From LSCE01 sp050485425 (GTDB lineage: Bacteria > Pseudomonadota > Gammaproteobacteria > Nitrococcales > Aquisalimonadaceae), in the NCBI GenBank assembly GCA_050485425.1, contig JBJHBJ010000009.1, forward strand, positions 34,875 through 98,874: a stretch of DNA of 64,000 bases, given 5' to 3'. The notes beneath the pieces were generated by a model. The model saw only the letters and a program-made list of their open reading frames with translations. It was not told the origin of the DNA and ran no database searches. Position numbers and translations under genes: made by a program. Positions 1 through 8,274 of the stretch are shown piece after piece (the stretch's first letter is position 1; the number at the start of each line of letters is the position of its first letter).

Positions 1-1473
1 AGTTTCGTCACCGTTCACGGCGGCACCCTGCGCAAGCCCGAGCCTGTCGTTCACGAGGTGGATTTTCCCGCCCTGCCGGAACCGCAGCGTCCGGGCGTCG
101 ATCGACCCTACGGTATTACCGTGACCGGCGTGGGTGGTACCGGCATCGTCACCGTGGGTGCGTTGCTGGGCATGGCGGCGCATCTGGAAGGCAAGGATGT
201 GGCGGTGCTGGACATGACCGGGCTGGCCCAGAAGTACGGCGCGGTTACCACCCATATCCGCATGGCGCAGGAAGCGGACCAACTGAACGGTGCGCGGATC
301 CCGGCCGGCGAGGCGGATCTGCTGCTGGGAGCCGACCTGGTGGTGGCCGCCGGCCATGACAGTCTCTCCAAGCTGGATCCGGAACGCAGTGCCGCGGTGA
401 TCAACAGCCACGGCATCATGACCGCCAGCTTCATCAACAACCCCGATCTGCCCTTCCCGGCGGACGGCATGCTGGGCCAGATCCGCGAGGCCGCGGCTGC
501 CGACAAGGTGCATGCCCTGGATACCATCAGCCTGACCGAGCGGCTGTTCGGCGACGCCGTCACCGCCAACCTGTTCCTGGTGGGCTTCGCCTACCAGAAG
601 GGCTATCTGCCGGTGTCCGCCGAGGCCATCGAACGGGCCATCGAACTCAACGGCACCGCGGTGGAGGCGAACCGGCGGGCCTTTCTCTGGGGGCGCCGGG
701 CGGCCCACGACCAGCAGGCGGTGGAGCGGATCGCCGGCAGCACGGGGCAGGACGGGCAACCGGAAGCTCCGGACCTGGAGCGCTTCGTGCAGCGGCGCGT
801 GGAAGACCTGGTGGCCTACCAGAACCCGGCCTACAGCCGGCGATACCTGGCGCTGGTGGATGCCGCGCGCAAGGCGGAAACGGCCTGTGCGCCGGGCGAG
901 TCAGCGTTGACCGAGGCTGTGGCGCGGAGCTGGTTCAAGCTGCTTGCTTACAAGGACGAGTACGAGGTTGCCAGACTGTATACCGACGGCCGCTTCCGGC
1001 AGCAGCTGGAGCAGACCTTCGACGGCGACTACCGGCTTCGCTTCCACATGGCGCCGCCGGTGATCTCGAAGCCCGATCCGGTCACCGGCGAGGCGCGCAA
1101 GCGCAGCTTCGGCCCCTGGGTGCTTCCACTGCTGAGGCTGCTGGCGCGCATGAAAGGGCTACGCGGCACCATGTTGGACCCGTTCCGCTACAGTCATGAC
1201 CGACAATTGGAGCGCCGTTTGATCGCCGATTACCAGGCACTGATGGACGAAGTGCTGGGTGCGGTGCGGGCCGAGAACCGGGCGTATGCGATCGAACTCG
1301 CTGCGCTGCCCATGCGTATCCGCGGGTACGGGCACATCAAGGCGGCCAACGCCGAGCAGGCCCGGGAGCGGGAAAGGGAACTGCTGGCGCTGTTCCGCAA
1401 TCCGCCGAGGAAGACCGCCGTGAAAGCCGGGGACGTGAAGCCTGGCGATCGGCTGGTGGGTGCCGGCCGCTGA
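1..1473 (+). CDS. Indolepyruvate ferredoxin oxidoreductase, C-terminal part (partial)
   Basis: The frame is open from base 1, so this is the 3' end of a longer gene; about 490 residues are visible. The protein converts aryl pyruvates such as indolepyruvate to aryl-CoA and CO2, with ferredoxin as electron acceptor. The visible part starts with the gamma-type domain of 2-oxoacid oxidoreductases, shown by a glycine-rich TGVGGTGIVTVG motif and the nearby QKYGAVTTHIRMA stretch. A long C-terminal region typical of the fused single-chain enzymes (DUF6537-like) follows. Fused family members run to about 1,150 residues, so the thiamine-binding half should lie upstream of the window. A GTG at 58 is an internal codon, not a start. 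The family assignment is secure; the exact 2-oxoacid is not. Confidence 0.9.
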   Translation, partial: SFVTVHGGTLRKPEPVVHEVDFPALPEPQRPGVDRPYGITVTGVGGTGIVTVGALLGMAAHLEGKDVAVLDMTGLAQKYGAVTTHIRMAQEADQLNGARIPAGEADLLLGADLVVAAGHDSLSKLDPERSAAVINSHGIMTASFINNPDLPFPADGMLGQIREAAAADKVHALDTISLTERLFGDAVTANLFLVGFAYQKGYLPVSAEAIERAIELNGTAVEANRRAFLWGRRAAHDQQAVERIAGSTGQDGQPEAPDLERFVQRRVEDLVAYQNPAYSRRYLALVDAARKAETACAPGESALTEAVARSWFKLLAYKDEYEVARLYTDGRFRQQLEQTFDGDYRLRFHMAPPVISKPDPVTGEARKRSFGPWVLPLLRLLARMKGLRGTMLDPFRYSHDRQLERRLIADYQALMDEVLGAVRAENRAYAIELAALPMRIRGYGHIKAANAEQARERERELLALFRNPPRKTAVKAGDVKPGDRLVGAGR

Positions 1474-1485
1474 CCCGGCGGTCGG

Positions 1486-1857
1486 CTATTCCGGGCCTTT
1501 GTCGGAGAACAGGATGCGGTAGGGGTAGGCGTCGAAGATCATTTCGATACGGCGGATGCGACCGTCGGTCACGGTCGCCCAGTGAACCACGTCGGCTGTG
1601 AACTTCTCGGAGATCTGCACGTGAAAACGCAGGATGTGGCAGACATCCTCGCCATCCGTGAAACGCCGGCGCACCTCCATGCGTTGCACGATGCCGTCGC
1701 TGAGAAAGGAGTGCGCCATGAGTTCGTCAGGATCGGTGAACATGCCGATCGGACTGATGTAGCTGAAACCGGTGTCCGCCAGAAACCGACGGGCCTGATT
1801 GTAATCCCGGTGTGCGATGGCTGTCAGATAGTGATCGACAACGTCTTGCGGTTGCAC
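1486..1857 (-). CDS. SnoaL/NTF2-like small protein
   Basis: A 123-residue protein that begins VQPQDVVDHYLTAIAHRDY and has the alpha+beta pattern of the nuclear-transport-factor-2 / SnoaL-like fold: an N-terminal helix pair followed by strands ending in IEMIFDAYPYRILF. The open frame extends upstream to 2040, but the GTG at 1855-1857 follows GAGAGGA by 6 nt and opens the conserved part, so it is taken as the start. The gene is convergent with the oxidoreductase, 12 nt apart. Family members include ketosteroid isomerase-like enzymes and non-catalytic ligand binders; no substrate can be inferred. Confidence 0.7.
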   Translation of the reverse strand: MQPQDVVDHYLTAIAHRDYNQARRFLADTGFSYISPIGMFTDPDELMAHSFLSDGIVQRMEVRRRFTDGEDVCHILRFHVQISEKFTADVVHWATVTDGRIRRIEMIFDAYPYRILFSDKGPE

Positions 1858-2392
1858 GGCGGATCCTCTCCATTTCGCGAATCGGTCCCCCCTCTTCCGT
1901 AAAATAGTCCAGCCGCCTGCCGCCCGCATCGCCGTGAGGCGGGCAGCAGCCCGAATCCGTGGGGCGCCGGAGCGCCGCCGGAACCGGTGACATGCCCTTG
2001 TCTCCGCAGACGCGCCTGCATCGGGTGCTGGCCAACGCACTTGCCTTTGCCACCGCCGAAGCTGCGGACCGAAACCGATGCGCTACGGGCAGCGGTGTCG
2101 CAAGCCTGCTGGAACGTAAGCGAGGTCGCCCGGCAGCTTGGTGTCTCCCGCCCCACGTGGATCGCAGGAGGCGCCTTTGCAGCCTGCGGCCGCCGTCTGG
2201 ACGGGGTGGCCGATCGGCCGTTCGATCAGGTTCCCATGCTGTGACGTAGTGCCTTGCAATCCACTCACGGCACTGAAATTATGTCCGGCGTAATGCCACT
2301 TCCGTCCCGGTGCGGAATGGCCGGGATAATCCACTATAAGAAGTAGCCGGGTTCGGACCTGCTTCGCTGCATTGATCGGGGATTCTTGCGCA
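1858..2392. other. Gene-poor spacer
   Basis: This 535-nt stretch separates the SnoaL-like gene from the CheY-like operon. It holds the degraded Fis-type HTH listed separately. The other open frames here on both strands (at 1582, 1727 and 1959, for example) show no recognisable domain and overlap each other. The last 100 bases presumably carry the promoter of the CheY-like operon; I could not pick a convincing -35/-10 pair. Confidence 0.5.
2062..2199 (+). pseudogene. Degraded Fis-type helix-turn-helix remnant
   Basis: In one frame this stretch reads LRAAVSQACWNVSEVARQLG followed by VSRPT. That closely fits the Fis-like DNA-binding C-terminus of NtrC-family sigma-54 activators (usually ...NVSRAARRLGVSRNTLYRRL). 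Immediately afterwards the expected basic helix appears in another frame as VDRRRRL, which suggests a frameshift near 2155. No AAA+ or receiver domain is present upstream, so only the tail of a regulator survives. The call rests on motif resemblance alone. Confidence 0.4.
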
Positions 2393-2758
2393 ATGGCTAT
2401 GCCTGTGCTGGTGGTCGATGACTCGACCATGTCCCGGAAGCTCACAATACGCGCGCTTCCGCCGGACTGGGATATTGAACTGTACCAGGCAGCCGGCGGT
2501 GAGGAAGCGATGGTGCTTTGCCGTGAAGGCAAGGCGAAGGTCATGCTGCTGGACCTCACCATGCCGGGCATGGATGGCTTTCAGGTGCTGGAAGCCTTGC
2601 GCGAGGAAGGCCTCGAGTGCCTGGTCATCGTGATCTCCGCGGATATTCAGCCCGGGGCCATGGCGCGGGTGCAGGAACTGGGGGCGGCGGCATTTCTGCC
2701 CAAGCCCGTGGACGCCGGCCGGCTGGCCGACGTGCTGCGGGAGAGCGGCGTTCTATGA
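2393..2758 (+). CDS. CheY-like single-domain response regulator
   Basis: A 121-residue receiver domain with no output domain. Acidic pocket residues Asp9 and Asp10 lie in VLVVDDS, the phospho-acceptor is Asp54 in MLLDLTMPGMDGF, Ser82 takes the usual Thr/Ser position, and Lys104 lies in LPKPVD. ATG 2393 is preferred because GGGGA lies 10 nt upstream; a TTG at 2372 and an ATG at 2399 are alternatives. Its stop overlaps the start of the CheC-like gene (ATGA), so the pair is translationally coupled. The neighbours suggest that its phosphorylation state is read or reset by the CheC-like protein and linked to cyclic-di-GMP synthesis. No histidine kinase is encoded nearby. Confidence 0.88.
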   Translation: MAMPVLVVDDSTMSRKLTIRALPPDWDIELYQAAGGEEAMVLCREGKAKVMLLDLTMPGMDGFQVLEALREEGLECLVIVISADIQPGAMARVQELGAAAFLPKPVDAGRLADVLRESGVL

Positions 2759-3375
2759 GCCCCAGGCCTTTCAGCGACGATCAGCTCGACGCACTCCAGG
2801 AAACGGCCAATATCGCCATGGGTCAGGCCGGCGCGGTGCTGGCCCGGTTGCTGGATCATTACGTGGTGCTGTCCGTCCCAAGGGCCCGGTTGGTACACGC
2901 GGCAGAGCTTGCCGCCGCCGTCTCCGCCATGCTTGGGGCGACGATGGACACCGCCGTGACGGCGGTGCGCCAGAGCTTCCAGGGGCGGCTGCGCGGCGAG
3001 TCGATCAGCCTGTTCGGTGACCGGGGATGCAGGGAGCTGGCCGATCTGCTCGGCCATGAGAATGCCGCCGGCGCCGAGCAGCACGAGGAGTTGCTGCTGG
3101 ACGTAAGCAATATCCTGGTCGGCGCGGTGCTCCGGGGTCTGGGCGATCAGTTGCGCACCGATTTCGCGTTCTCCGCGCCCTCCTTGCTGGGTGAGGAACT
3201 CGGCATTGCCGCCATGCTGCGGCAGGGTTCGGTGGACTGGGCGGACGCCCTGCTGCTGGAGGTGAATTTCCGGCTGGAACCGCGCAACTTCAGTTGCCAT
3301 CTGGTGTTGTTGTTGCCAGAAGAATCCATCGAAGTGTTGCGGCAGGCCCTCGACCGTCTTCTGGGGGAAATTTGA
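2755..3375 (+). CDS. CheC/CheX-type phosphatase-like protein
   Basis: A 206-residue protein of the CheC family, whose members dephosphorylate CheY~P. The first active-site helix is clear: DALQETANIAMGQAG carries the E-x2-N signature (Glu16, Asn19), followed by a Pro about 30 residues later. The second pseudo-repeat, EELLLDVSNILVGA, has Asp in place of Glu but keeps Asn, so it may be weaker or inactive. The start ATG overlaps the stop of the CheY-like gene by 4 nt, and its own stop overlaps the TTG of the next gene, giving a tightly coupled trio. Adjacency to a lone receiver domain supports a phosphatase or adaptor role. It is far from any flagellar or chemotaxis gene in this window. Confidence 0.8.
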   Translation: MSPRPFSDDQLDALQETANIAMGQAGAVLARLLDHYVVLSVPRARLVHAAELAAAVSAMLGATMDTAVTAVRQSFQGRLRGESISLFGDRGCRELADLLGHENAAGAEQHEELLLDVSNILVGAVLRGLGDQLRTDFAFSAPSLLGEELGIAAMLRQGSVDWADALLLEVNFRLEPRNFSCHLVLLLPEESIEVLRQALDRLLGEI

Positions 3376-4334
3376 GCGGCCGGGAAGTGCAGCAGCCCCC
3401 GCTGGAGGCGGTTTTCGAGCGTATCAACGTCGGCGTGCTGCTGCTCGACGCCGACAACCGCATCGTGCGCTGGAACCGGTTCATGGCCACGCACAGTGGG
3501 CTCGCGGCCGGCGACGTGCTGGGCCGAGACCTGTTCGAGTGCTTTCCGGATCTGCCCGCACCCTGGTTGCGCAAGAAGCTGGATAGCGTGCGCCTGTTGC
3601 GTAACTATGCCTTCACGTCCTGGGAGCAGCGTCCCTATCTGTTCCGGTTTCGCCATGACCGGCCGGTTACCGGCGGCCTCGACTGGATGCGCCAGGATTG
3701 CACCTTCATACCGATCGCCGAACCCTCCGGGGATGTCTCCCACGTCTGCATCACCGTGGTCGACGTCACCGATGCCAGCCTGTACCAGTCCGCATTGCAG
3801 GAGGCCAATGCCCGCCTCGCGGAAGCCAGCGTGCGGGACAGCCTTACCGGTGCCTACAATCGCGGGCATCTCGAAACCCGTCTGGCACAGGAGTTTGCAC
3901 GCGTACGGCGGCACGGCGGGGCATTGTCCATCGTCATGTTCGATTTCGACGAGTTCAAGCGGGTGAACGATACCCACGGTCACCAGAGCGGTGACGAAGT
4001 GCTGCGGCAGACCGTCGTGCGCACCCAGAGCCTGCTAAGGGAAGAGGACCTCTGCGGCCGTTACGGCGGCGAGGAATTTACCCTGCTCCTGCCGGACACG
4101 CCGGTGGATCAGGCAATGCGGGTTGCCGAGCGGATCCGGGCGGCGGTGGAGGCCAAACCGGTGGAGGTGGCCGGGAACATGCTCAGTGTGACCATCACGC
4201 TGGGAGTCGCAGGTTATGACGACGACCTGCGCAGCCACGAGGAACTGCTGGACAACGCTGACCGGGCACTTTATCGCGGCAAACGCGACGGACGGAACTG
4301 CATCGTCTGCTACGATCCCGGCCTTGATGCCTGA
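3372..4334 (+). CDS. PAS-GGDEF diguanylate cyclase
   Basis: A protein of about 320 residues that makes cyclic di-GMP from two GTP. An N-terminal PAS domain spans roughly residues 12-140 (GVLLLDADNRIVRWNRF is the typical opening). The GGDEF domain follows, beginning DSLTGAYNR, with the active site GGEEF near residue 232 and an RxxD product-inhibition site (REED) five residues before it, so feedback control should be intact. There is no membrane segment. The most likely start is TTG 3372, which overlaps the TGA of the CheC-like gene and sits after GGGGGAAA; GTG 3387 is possible. As third gene of a coupled operon it probably turns the state of the CheY/CheC pair, or a PAS ligand, into second messenger. 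Its 3' end overlaps tag by 25 nt. Confidence 0.88.
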   Translation: MSGREVQQPPLEAVFERINVGVLLLDADNRIVRWNRFMATHSGLAAGDVLGRDLFECFPDLPAPWLRKKLDSVRLLRNYAFTSWEQRPYLFRFRHDRPVTGGLDWMRQDCTFIPIAEPSGDVSHVCITVVDVTDASLYQSALQEANARLAEASVRDSLTGAYNRGHLETRLAQEFARVRRHGGALSIVMFDFDEFKRVNDTHGHQSGDEVLRQTVVRTQSLLREEDLCGRYGGEEFTLLLPDTPVDQAMRVAERIRAAVEAKPVEVAGNMLSVTITLGVAGYDDDLRSHEELLDNADRALYRGKRDGRNCIVCYDPGLDA

Positions 4335-4924
4335 TCGCCGAGCGAGCGGACAAAGCAGTCGTTCAGGTGATCGTCCACCATTCCGGTGGCCTGCATGAAG
4401 GCATAGCAGATTGTCGGGCCGACAAAGTTGAAGCCGCGCTTCCGCAGGTCGCGGCTCATTCGGTCCGAGATCGGCGTACGCGCCGGTACTTCCCGCAGGT
4501 GGTTCCAGGTGTTGCGGATGGGCGTGCCGTCCACGTAGCGCCAGAGGAAGCTGTCGAGACTGCCGAAGTCCGCCTGGATGTCGAGTATGCCCCGGGCATT
4601 GCGGATCACCGATTCGATCTTCAGGCGGTTGCGGACAATGCCCGTATCCTGCATCAGCGTCGTTACCGTCCTGTCGTCATAGCGGGCCACGCGTTCAAGA
4701 TCGAAACCGTCGAATGCCCTCCGGTAGCCGTCGCGTTTGCGCAGGATGGTCAGCCAGCTCAGGCCGGCCTGGGCGCCCTCCAGCACCAGCATCTCGAACA
4801 GCTGCCGGTCGTCGTGGACCGGCACGCCCCACTCGTGATCGTGATAGGCCATGTACAACGGATCCTGGCTGCACCAGCTACAGCGCGGCAGGTCGGGATC
4901 GGGGGCAGCGTGCCGTGTGGTCAT
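4310..4924 (-). CDS. tag: DNA-3-methyladenine glycosylase I
   Basis: A 204-residue constitutive alkylation-repair glycosylase that removes 3-methyladenine from DNA. Family hallmarks are the CSWCSQDPLYMAYHDHEWG block near the N-terminus (Cys and His zinc ligands, Glu and Trp of the base pocket), the helix-hairpin region GAQAGLSWLTIL, and the C-terminal His-x3-Cys (DHLNDC) that completes the zinc site. Length matches the E. coli enzyme (187 aa) with a short tail. It is convergent with, and overlaps, the GGDEF gene; the next gene upstream on the same strand begins 5 nt away, so co-transcription is likely. Confidence 0.95.
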   Translation of the reverse strand: MTTRHAAPDPDLPRCSWCSQDPLYMAYHDHEWGVPVHDDRQLFEMLVLEGAQAGLSWLTILRKRDGYRRAFDGFDLERVARYDDRTVTTLMQDTGIVRNRLKIESVIRNARGILDIQADFGSLDSFLWRYVDGTPIRNTWNHLREVPARTPISDRMSRDLRKRGFNFVGPTICYAFMQATGMVDDHLNDCFVRSLGDQASRPGS

Positions 4925-4928
4925 GTGG

Positions 4929-5966
4929 TCAGCTTTCCCCGGCCAGAGCGCGGGTCAGCTCCGCCGCAGGCACGTCCCGGCAACCGCTGGTGTTCTGCCC
5001 CGCCCAGAGCGGCGAGAAATCGCCACTGCCCCGCTGTTCGGCAGCAGCACGCAGGGGTCCGATGGCGCTGGTTGCCAACGGAAAGGCCGGTGCTGCAGGG
5101 CAGATGGGCCCGATCTCCCGGATGATCCGATTGACGATGCCCCTGGCCGGTCTGCCGGTGAAGACATTGGTCAGCGCGGTGTGCCGGGCGGCGCCGCTCC
5201 GCAGGGCGGCACGGTGCACCTCACTGGTGCTGGCTTCCGGACACAGCAGATAGGCCGTACCCACCTGCACGCCGGCAGCGCCCAGCCGCATGGCTGCGGC
5301 CACGCCGGCGGCATCGGCAATGCCGCCGGCGGCTATGACAGGCACGTTCACGGCCTGGGCGATCTGCGGCAGCAGGGCGAGGGTTCCCACCTGGGTGGTG
5401 AGATCCTCGCTCAGGAACATGCCCCGGTGGCCGCCGGCCTCCAGGCCCTGGGCGATGATCGCATCGACGCCCTTGGCTTCCAGCCAGCGTGCTTCGTCCA
5501 CCGTGGTGGCGGACGAGATGACCCGTGCGCCCCAGCCGCGAACGCGAGCCAGCAGTTCCTGCGAGGGCAGGCCGAAATGAAAGCTGACCACCGCGGGCCG
5601 GAATTCTTCCAGGATATCCGCGGTCTCCTGGCTGAACGGGGCGCGGCCGGCACCGGCCGGCACGTTGCGCGGATCCTGGCCGATTTCCGCGTAATACGGG
5701 TCCAGCGCCTGATGCCACGCAGCCTCGCGTACCGGGTCGGGCTCCGGCGGGGTATGGCAGAAGAAATTGACGTTGAAGGGCCTGTCGGTTGCCGCCCGTA
5801 TGGCGTCCAGTTCCTTGCGCATGGCCTCCGGTGAGAGCATGGCGCAGGGCAGCGAGCCCAGGCCACCGGCATTCGAGACGGCGATCGCCAACGCGCTTCC
5901 CTGCACGCCGGCCATCGGCGCCTGGATCACGGGGTGGTCGATTCCGAACAGGCTTCTCAGGTTCAT
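4929..5966 (-). CDS. Nitronate monooxygenase (FMN-dependent)
   Basis: A 345-residue TIM-barrel flavoprotein of the nitronate monooxygenase / 2-nitropropane dioxygenase family, which oxidises propionate 3-nitronate and similar alkyl nitronates to aldehyde and nitrite. It opens with LFGIDHPVIQAPMAGVQGSA, the usual first strand, then shows RPFNVNFFCHTPP, VVSFHFGLPS, the AQGLEAGGHRG segment carrying the conserved histidine, and VIAAGGIAD with GVQVGTAYLL for phosphate binding. It is probably co-transcribed with the MAPEG and GNAT genes just upstream. The exact substrate is uncertain because the family includes FabK-like relatives. Confidence 0.88.
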   Translation of the reverse strand: MNLRSLFGIDHPVIQAPMAGVQGSALAIAVSNAGGLGSLPCAMLSPEAMRKELDAIRAATDRPFNVNFFCHTPPEPDPVREAAWHQALDPYYAEIGQDPRNVPAGAGRAPFSQETADILEEFRPAVVSFHFGLPSQELLARVRGWGARVISSATTVDEARWLEAKGVDAIIAQGLEAGGHRGMFLSEDLTTQVGTLALLPQIAQAVNVPVIAAGGIADAAGVAAAMRLGAAGVQVGTAYLLCPEASTSEVHRAALRSGAARHTALTNVFTGRPARGIVNRIIREIGPICPAAPAFPLATSAIGPLRAAAEQRGSGDFSPLWAGQNTSGCRDVPAAELTRALAGES

Positions 5967-5984
5967 CGGATCCTCGCGGGTTGG

Positions 5985-6407
5985 TTAGGCGAGTACCAGC
6001 AGAATGCTGATGCTCATCCAGAGCAGGCAGGTGATCCCCACCGCATAGGCGATGGTACGCCAGGGTTGCAGCGCAGCCAGGTAGAACACGGTATGCAGGA
6101 TGCGCGAGGCGGTGAAGATCAGGAACAGAGCCGGCGCCACCGACGACGGGGCATCCACCAGCATGTATACCAGGCCCAGGGCGAAGAAAACCGGAATGTT
6201 CTCCAGGTCGTTCTGCCAGGCGCGGGCGGCCCGCTGCACCTGCGGCAGCTCCTCCTGCAGCGGGGTGGAGCCGGCGAGACGGGCATCTTCCGGGATCTTG
6301 AAGCTGCGCTTGCCGATGCGGTGATAGCCCTGATAGCAGGACAGGGCGAACATCTTGAAGAACAGGGCGACAGTACAGATCGCGAACCAGTACAAGGTCA
6401 CTTCCAT
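5985..6407 (-). CDS. MAPEG-family membrane protein
   Basis: A 140-residue protein with four predicted membrane segments and the family-typical length. It begins MEVTLYWFAICTVALFFKMF and contains an ARAWQNDLENIPVFFALGL stretch, which resembles the N-x2-E-N-hydrophobic signature of MAPEG (membrane-associated eicosanoid/glutathione metabolism) proteins. Bacterial members are inner-membrane proteins, some with glutathione transferase or peroxidase activity; none can be assigned here. It lies 6 nt from the GNAT gene and 18 nt from the nitronate monooxygenase gene, so the three probably form one transcript. Confidence 0.8.
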   Translation of the reverse strand: MEVTLYWFAICTVALFFKMFALSCYQGYHRIGKRSFKIPEDARLAGSTPLQEELPQVQRAARAWQNDLENIPVFFALGLVYMLVDAPSSVAPALFLIFTASRILHTVFYLAALQPWRTIAYAVGITCLLWMSISILLVLA

Positions 6408-6413
6408 CGGCGG

Positions 6414-6917
6414 CTACCCTTCCAGTTGTTTGTACATGACGTAGGCGTCCACGTATCCCTCCCGGGGGTGCCGGAAGGCGCCGGGCAGCACGCCGACCAC
6501 CTGGAAGCCGTGCCGTTTCCAGAGACGGAAGGCGCCGGTGTTGGTGGCAACCACCAGATTGTACTGCATTGCCCGGAAGCCCATGGCCATGGCCTGCTGC
6601 TGGGAATGCTCGCACATCGCGGATGCCACGCCCATGCCGCGGGCGGCCTCGCTAACGATATAGCCGCAATTGCAGACGTGCGCCCCCAGGCTGGGCTGGT
6701 TCGGCTTGATGTAGTAGGTGCCGATGATCTCCCCGCCCGCGGTCACCGCCACATGGCAGGCCTGCGGGGCCTCGGTCCAGGCGTGCCGGGCCTCCGCCTC
6801 GGTGATCGCCGGGTCCAGCGGATAGGTCTCTCCGGCGCGCAGCACCGGCTCGATCACCGCCCAGACTGCCGGCCAGTCCGCCGGCTGGTAGGCTCGGATG
6901 CGGATACCCTCGGACAT
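6414..6917 (-). CDS. GNAT N-acetyltransferase
   Basis: A 167-residue acetyl-CoA-dependent N-acetyltransferase. The acetyl-CoA pyrophosphate loop is recognisable in GYIVSEAARGMGVASAMCEHS (R-G-M-G-V-A), and the C-terminal AFRLWKRHGFQVVGVLPGAF is the usual GNAT motif B with the 'kxGF' turn. The frame runs open to 7097, but GGAGG lies 6 nt before the second of two adjacent ATGs (6915-6917), which gives MSEGIRIRAYQPADW, a normal GNAT beginning. Substrate unknown. It is the first gene of the minus-strand group that continues through MAPEG and nitronate monooxygenase. Confidence 0.85.
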   Translation of the reverse strand: MSEGIRIRAYQPADWPAVWAVIEPVLRAGETYPLDPAITEAEARHAWTEAPQACHVAVTAGGEIIGTYYIKPNQPSLGAHVCNCGYIVSEAARGMGVASAMCEHSQQQAMAMGFRAMQYNLVVATNTGAFRLWKRHGFQVVGVLPGAFRHPREGYVDAYVMYKQLEG

Positions 6918-7152
6918 CATCTTCCTCCTTCGCCGTCCCGGGCAGGGCCCCGGCGCAAGTCTGGTGTTCAGAAATGCTGCGAACTTCCGCTCAGGGACAC
7001 TAGACTGGTCATTGAGAGCCTGTTTATCAGAGGCATTCTCGCCGATGGGGGCGCAGGTGCAACCCGCCGCGCCCCGGGGAGCGCACCCGCCGGCCAACCG
7101 CCGGCCGGGTCGCAGGGCCGAATCCGGAGGCCAATCGCCCGAGGAGGTAGCG

Positions 7153-8247
7153 ATGGAACTGTTCAGACATCCCGATTTCGACTACCACGAACAGGTGGTG
7201 TTCGGTTGCGACGTCGAGTCCGGCCTGCAGGCAATCATTGCCGTGCACAACACGGATCGCGGACCGGCCTGCGGCGGTTGTCGCATGCATGCCTACGCGG
7301 ATACCGCGGCTGCGGTCACGGACGTGCTCCGGTTGTCCCGGGGCATGACCTACAAATCGGCGATGGCGGAGTTGCCGCTGGGCGGCGGCAAGATGGTGGT
7401 CATTGGCGACCCGCGCCGCGACAAGACGCCGGCGCTTCTGCGGGCGCTGGGCCGGTTCGTGGATTCCCTGGGCGGCCGCTACGTCACGGCGGAGGATGCC
7501 GGGATGACGCTGGACGACCTGCGCGGAATCTCGGAGACCACCCGGCATGTGGTGGGGATCCAGGAAAAGGTCGGCGTCGACGGTGAGGAACGGGTCGGCG
7601 ATCCATCGCCCTCCACCGAGTACGGTGTCTATGTCGGCATGAAGGCCGCCGTGGAGCACCGCCTGGGCCGTTTCGATGCCGCCGGTCTGAAGGTGGCGAT
7701 CCAGGGGCTGGGTAGCGTTGGCTGGAAGCTCGCCCGCCGCCTGCATGCCGCCGGCGCGGCGCTGTGGGTGACCGACGTACATACCGACATCCTGCGTCGT
7801 GCGGAAGCCGAACTCGGCGCCACCGTGGTGTCGCCGGAGGCCATTTTCTCCCAGCCGGTGGACGTATTCGCACCCTGCGCCCTGGGCGGCGCAATCAACG
7901 ACCAGACGGTCGATGCCCTGCGGGCCTGCGTGGTGGCGGGTGCCGCCAATAACCAGCTGCTGCGGCCGGAGCATGGCGAGCAACTGCGCCGGCGCGGCAT
8001 TCTCTATGCGCCGGACTATGTGATCAATGCCGGTGGCATCATCGACGTCGCCTACGAGATGCGAGGCGCGTTCGATGCCGCCGTGGTGAAGGCTCACGTG
8101 GAGCGGATCGGCAAGACGTTGCGGGAAGTCTTCCGGCGCGCCGAGCGCGACGCCCTGCCGACCCAGACGGTGGCGGATCGCATGGCGGAGGAGCGTTTTC
8201 GTCCTCACCGGCCGCCGCTGGGCGGGAGGGCCTCGGCAACCGCGTGA
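7153..8247 (+). CDS. Leu/Phe/Val-type amino acid dehydrogenase
   Basis: A 364-residue NAD-dependent amino acid dehydrogenase that reversibly deaminates branched-chain or aromatic amino acids to 2-oxo acids. The catalytic lysine lies in the signature MAELPLGGGKMVV, an upstream substrate-binding lysine lies in GMTYKSAM, and the nucleotide-binding Rossmann motif is AIQGLGSVGWKLA. Length agrees with leucine dehydrogenase rather than the longer glutamate dehydrogenases. ATG 7153 follows GAGGAGG by 5 nt; the upstream open frame is non-conserved. The C-terminus is rich in Arg and Pro and slightly longer than usual. Confidence 0.9.
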   Translation: MELFRHPDFDYHEQVVFGCDVESGLQAIIAVHNTDRGPACGGCRMHAYADTAAAVTDVLRLSRGMTYKSAMAELPLGGGKMVVIGDPRRDKTPALLRALGRFVDSLGGRYVTAEDAGMTLDDLRGISETTRHVVGIQEKVGVDGEERVGDPSPSTEYGVYVGMKAAVEHRLGRFDAAGLKVAIQGLGSVGWKLARRLHAAGAALWVTDVHTDILRRAEAELGATVVSPEAIFSQPVDVFAPCALGGAINDQTVDALRACVVAGAANNQLLRPEHGEQLRRRGILYAPDYVINAGGIIDVAYEMRGAFDAAVVKAHVERIGKTLREVFRRAERDALPTQTVADRMAEERFRPHRPPLGGRASATA

Positions 8248-8274
8248 CCGCCGGGCTATTGCCGGAGTCCGCAA

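Noticed and set aside
108..569. 153-residue minus-strand frame inside the indolepyruvate oxidoreductase gene.
   Set aside because: Ser/Arg/Ala-rich shadow of a conserved gene, with no domain.
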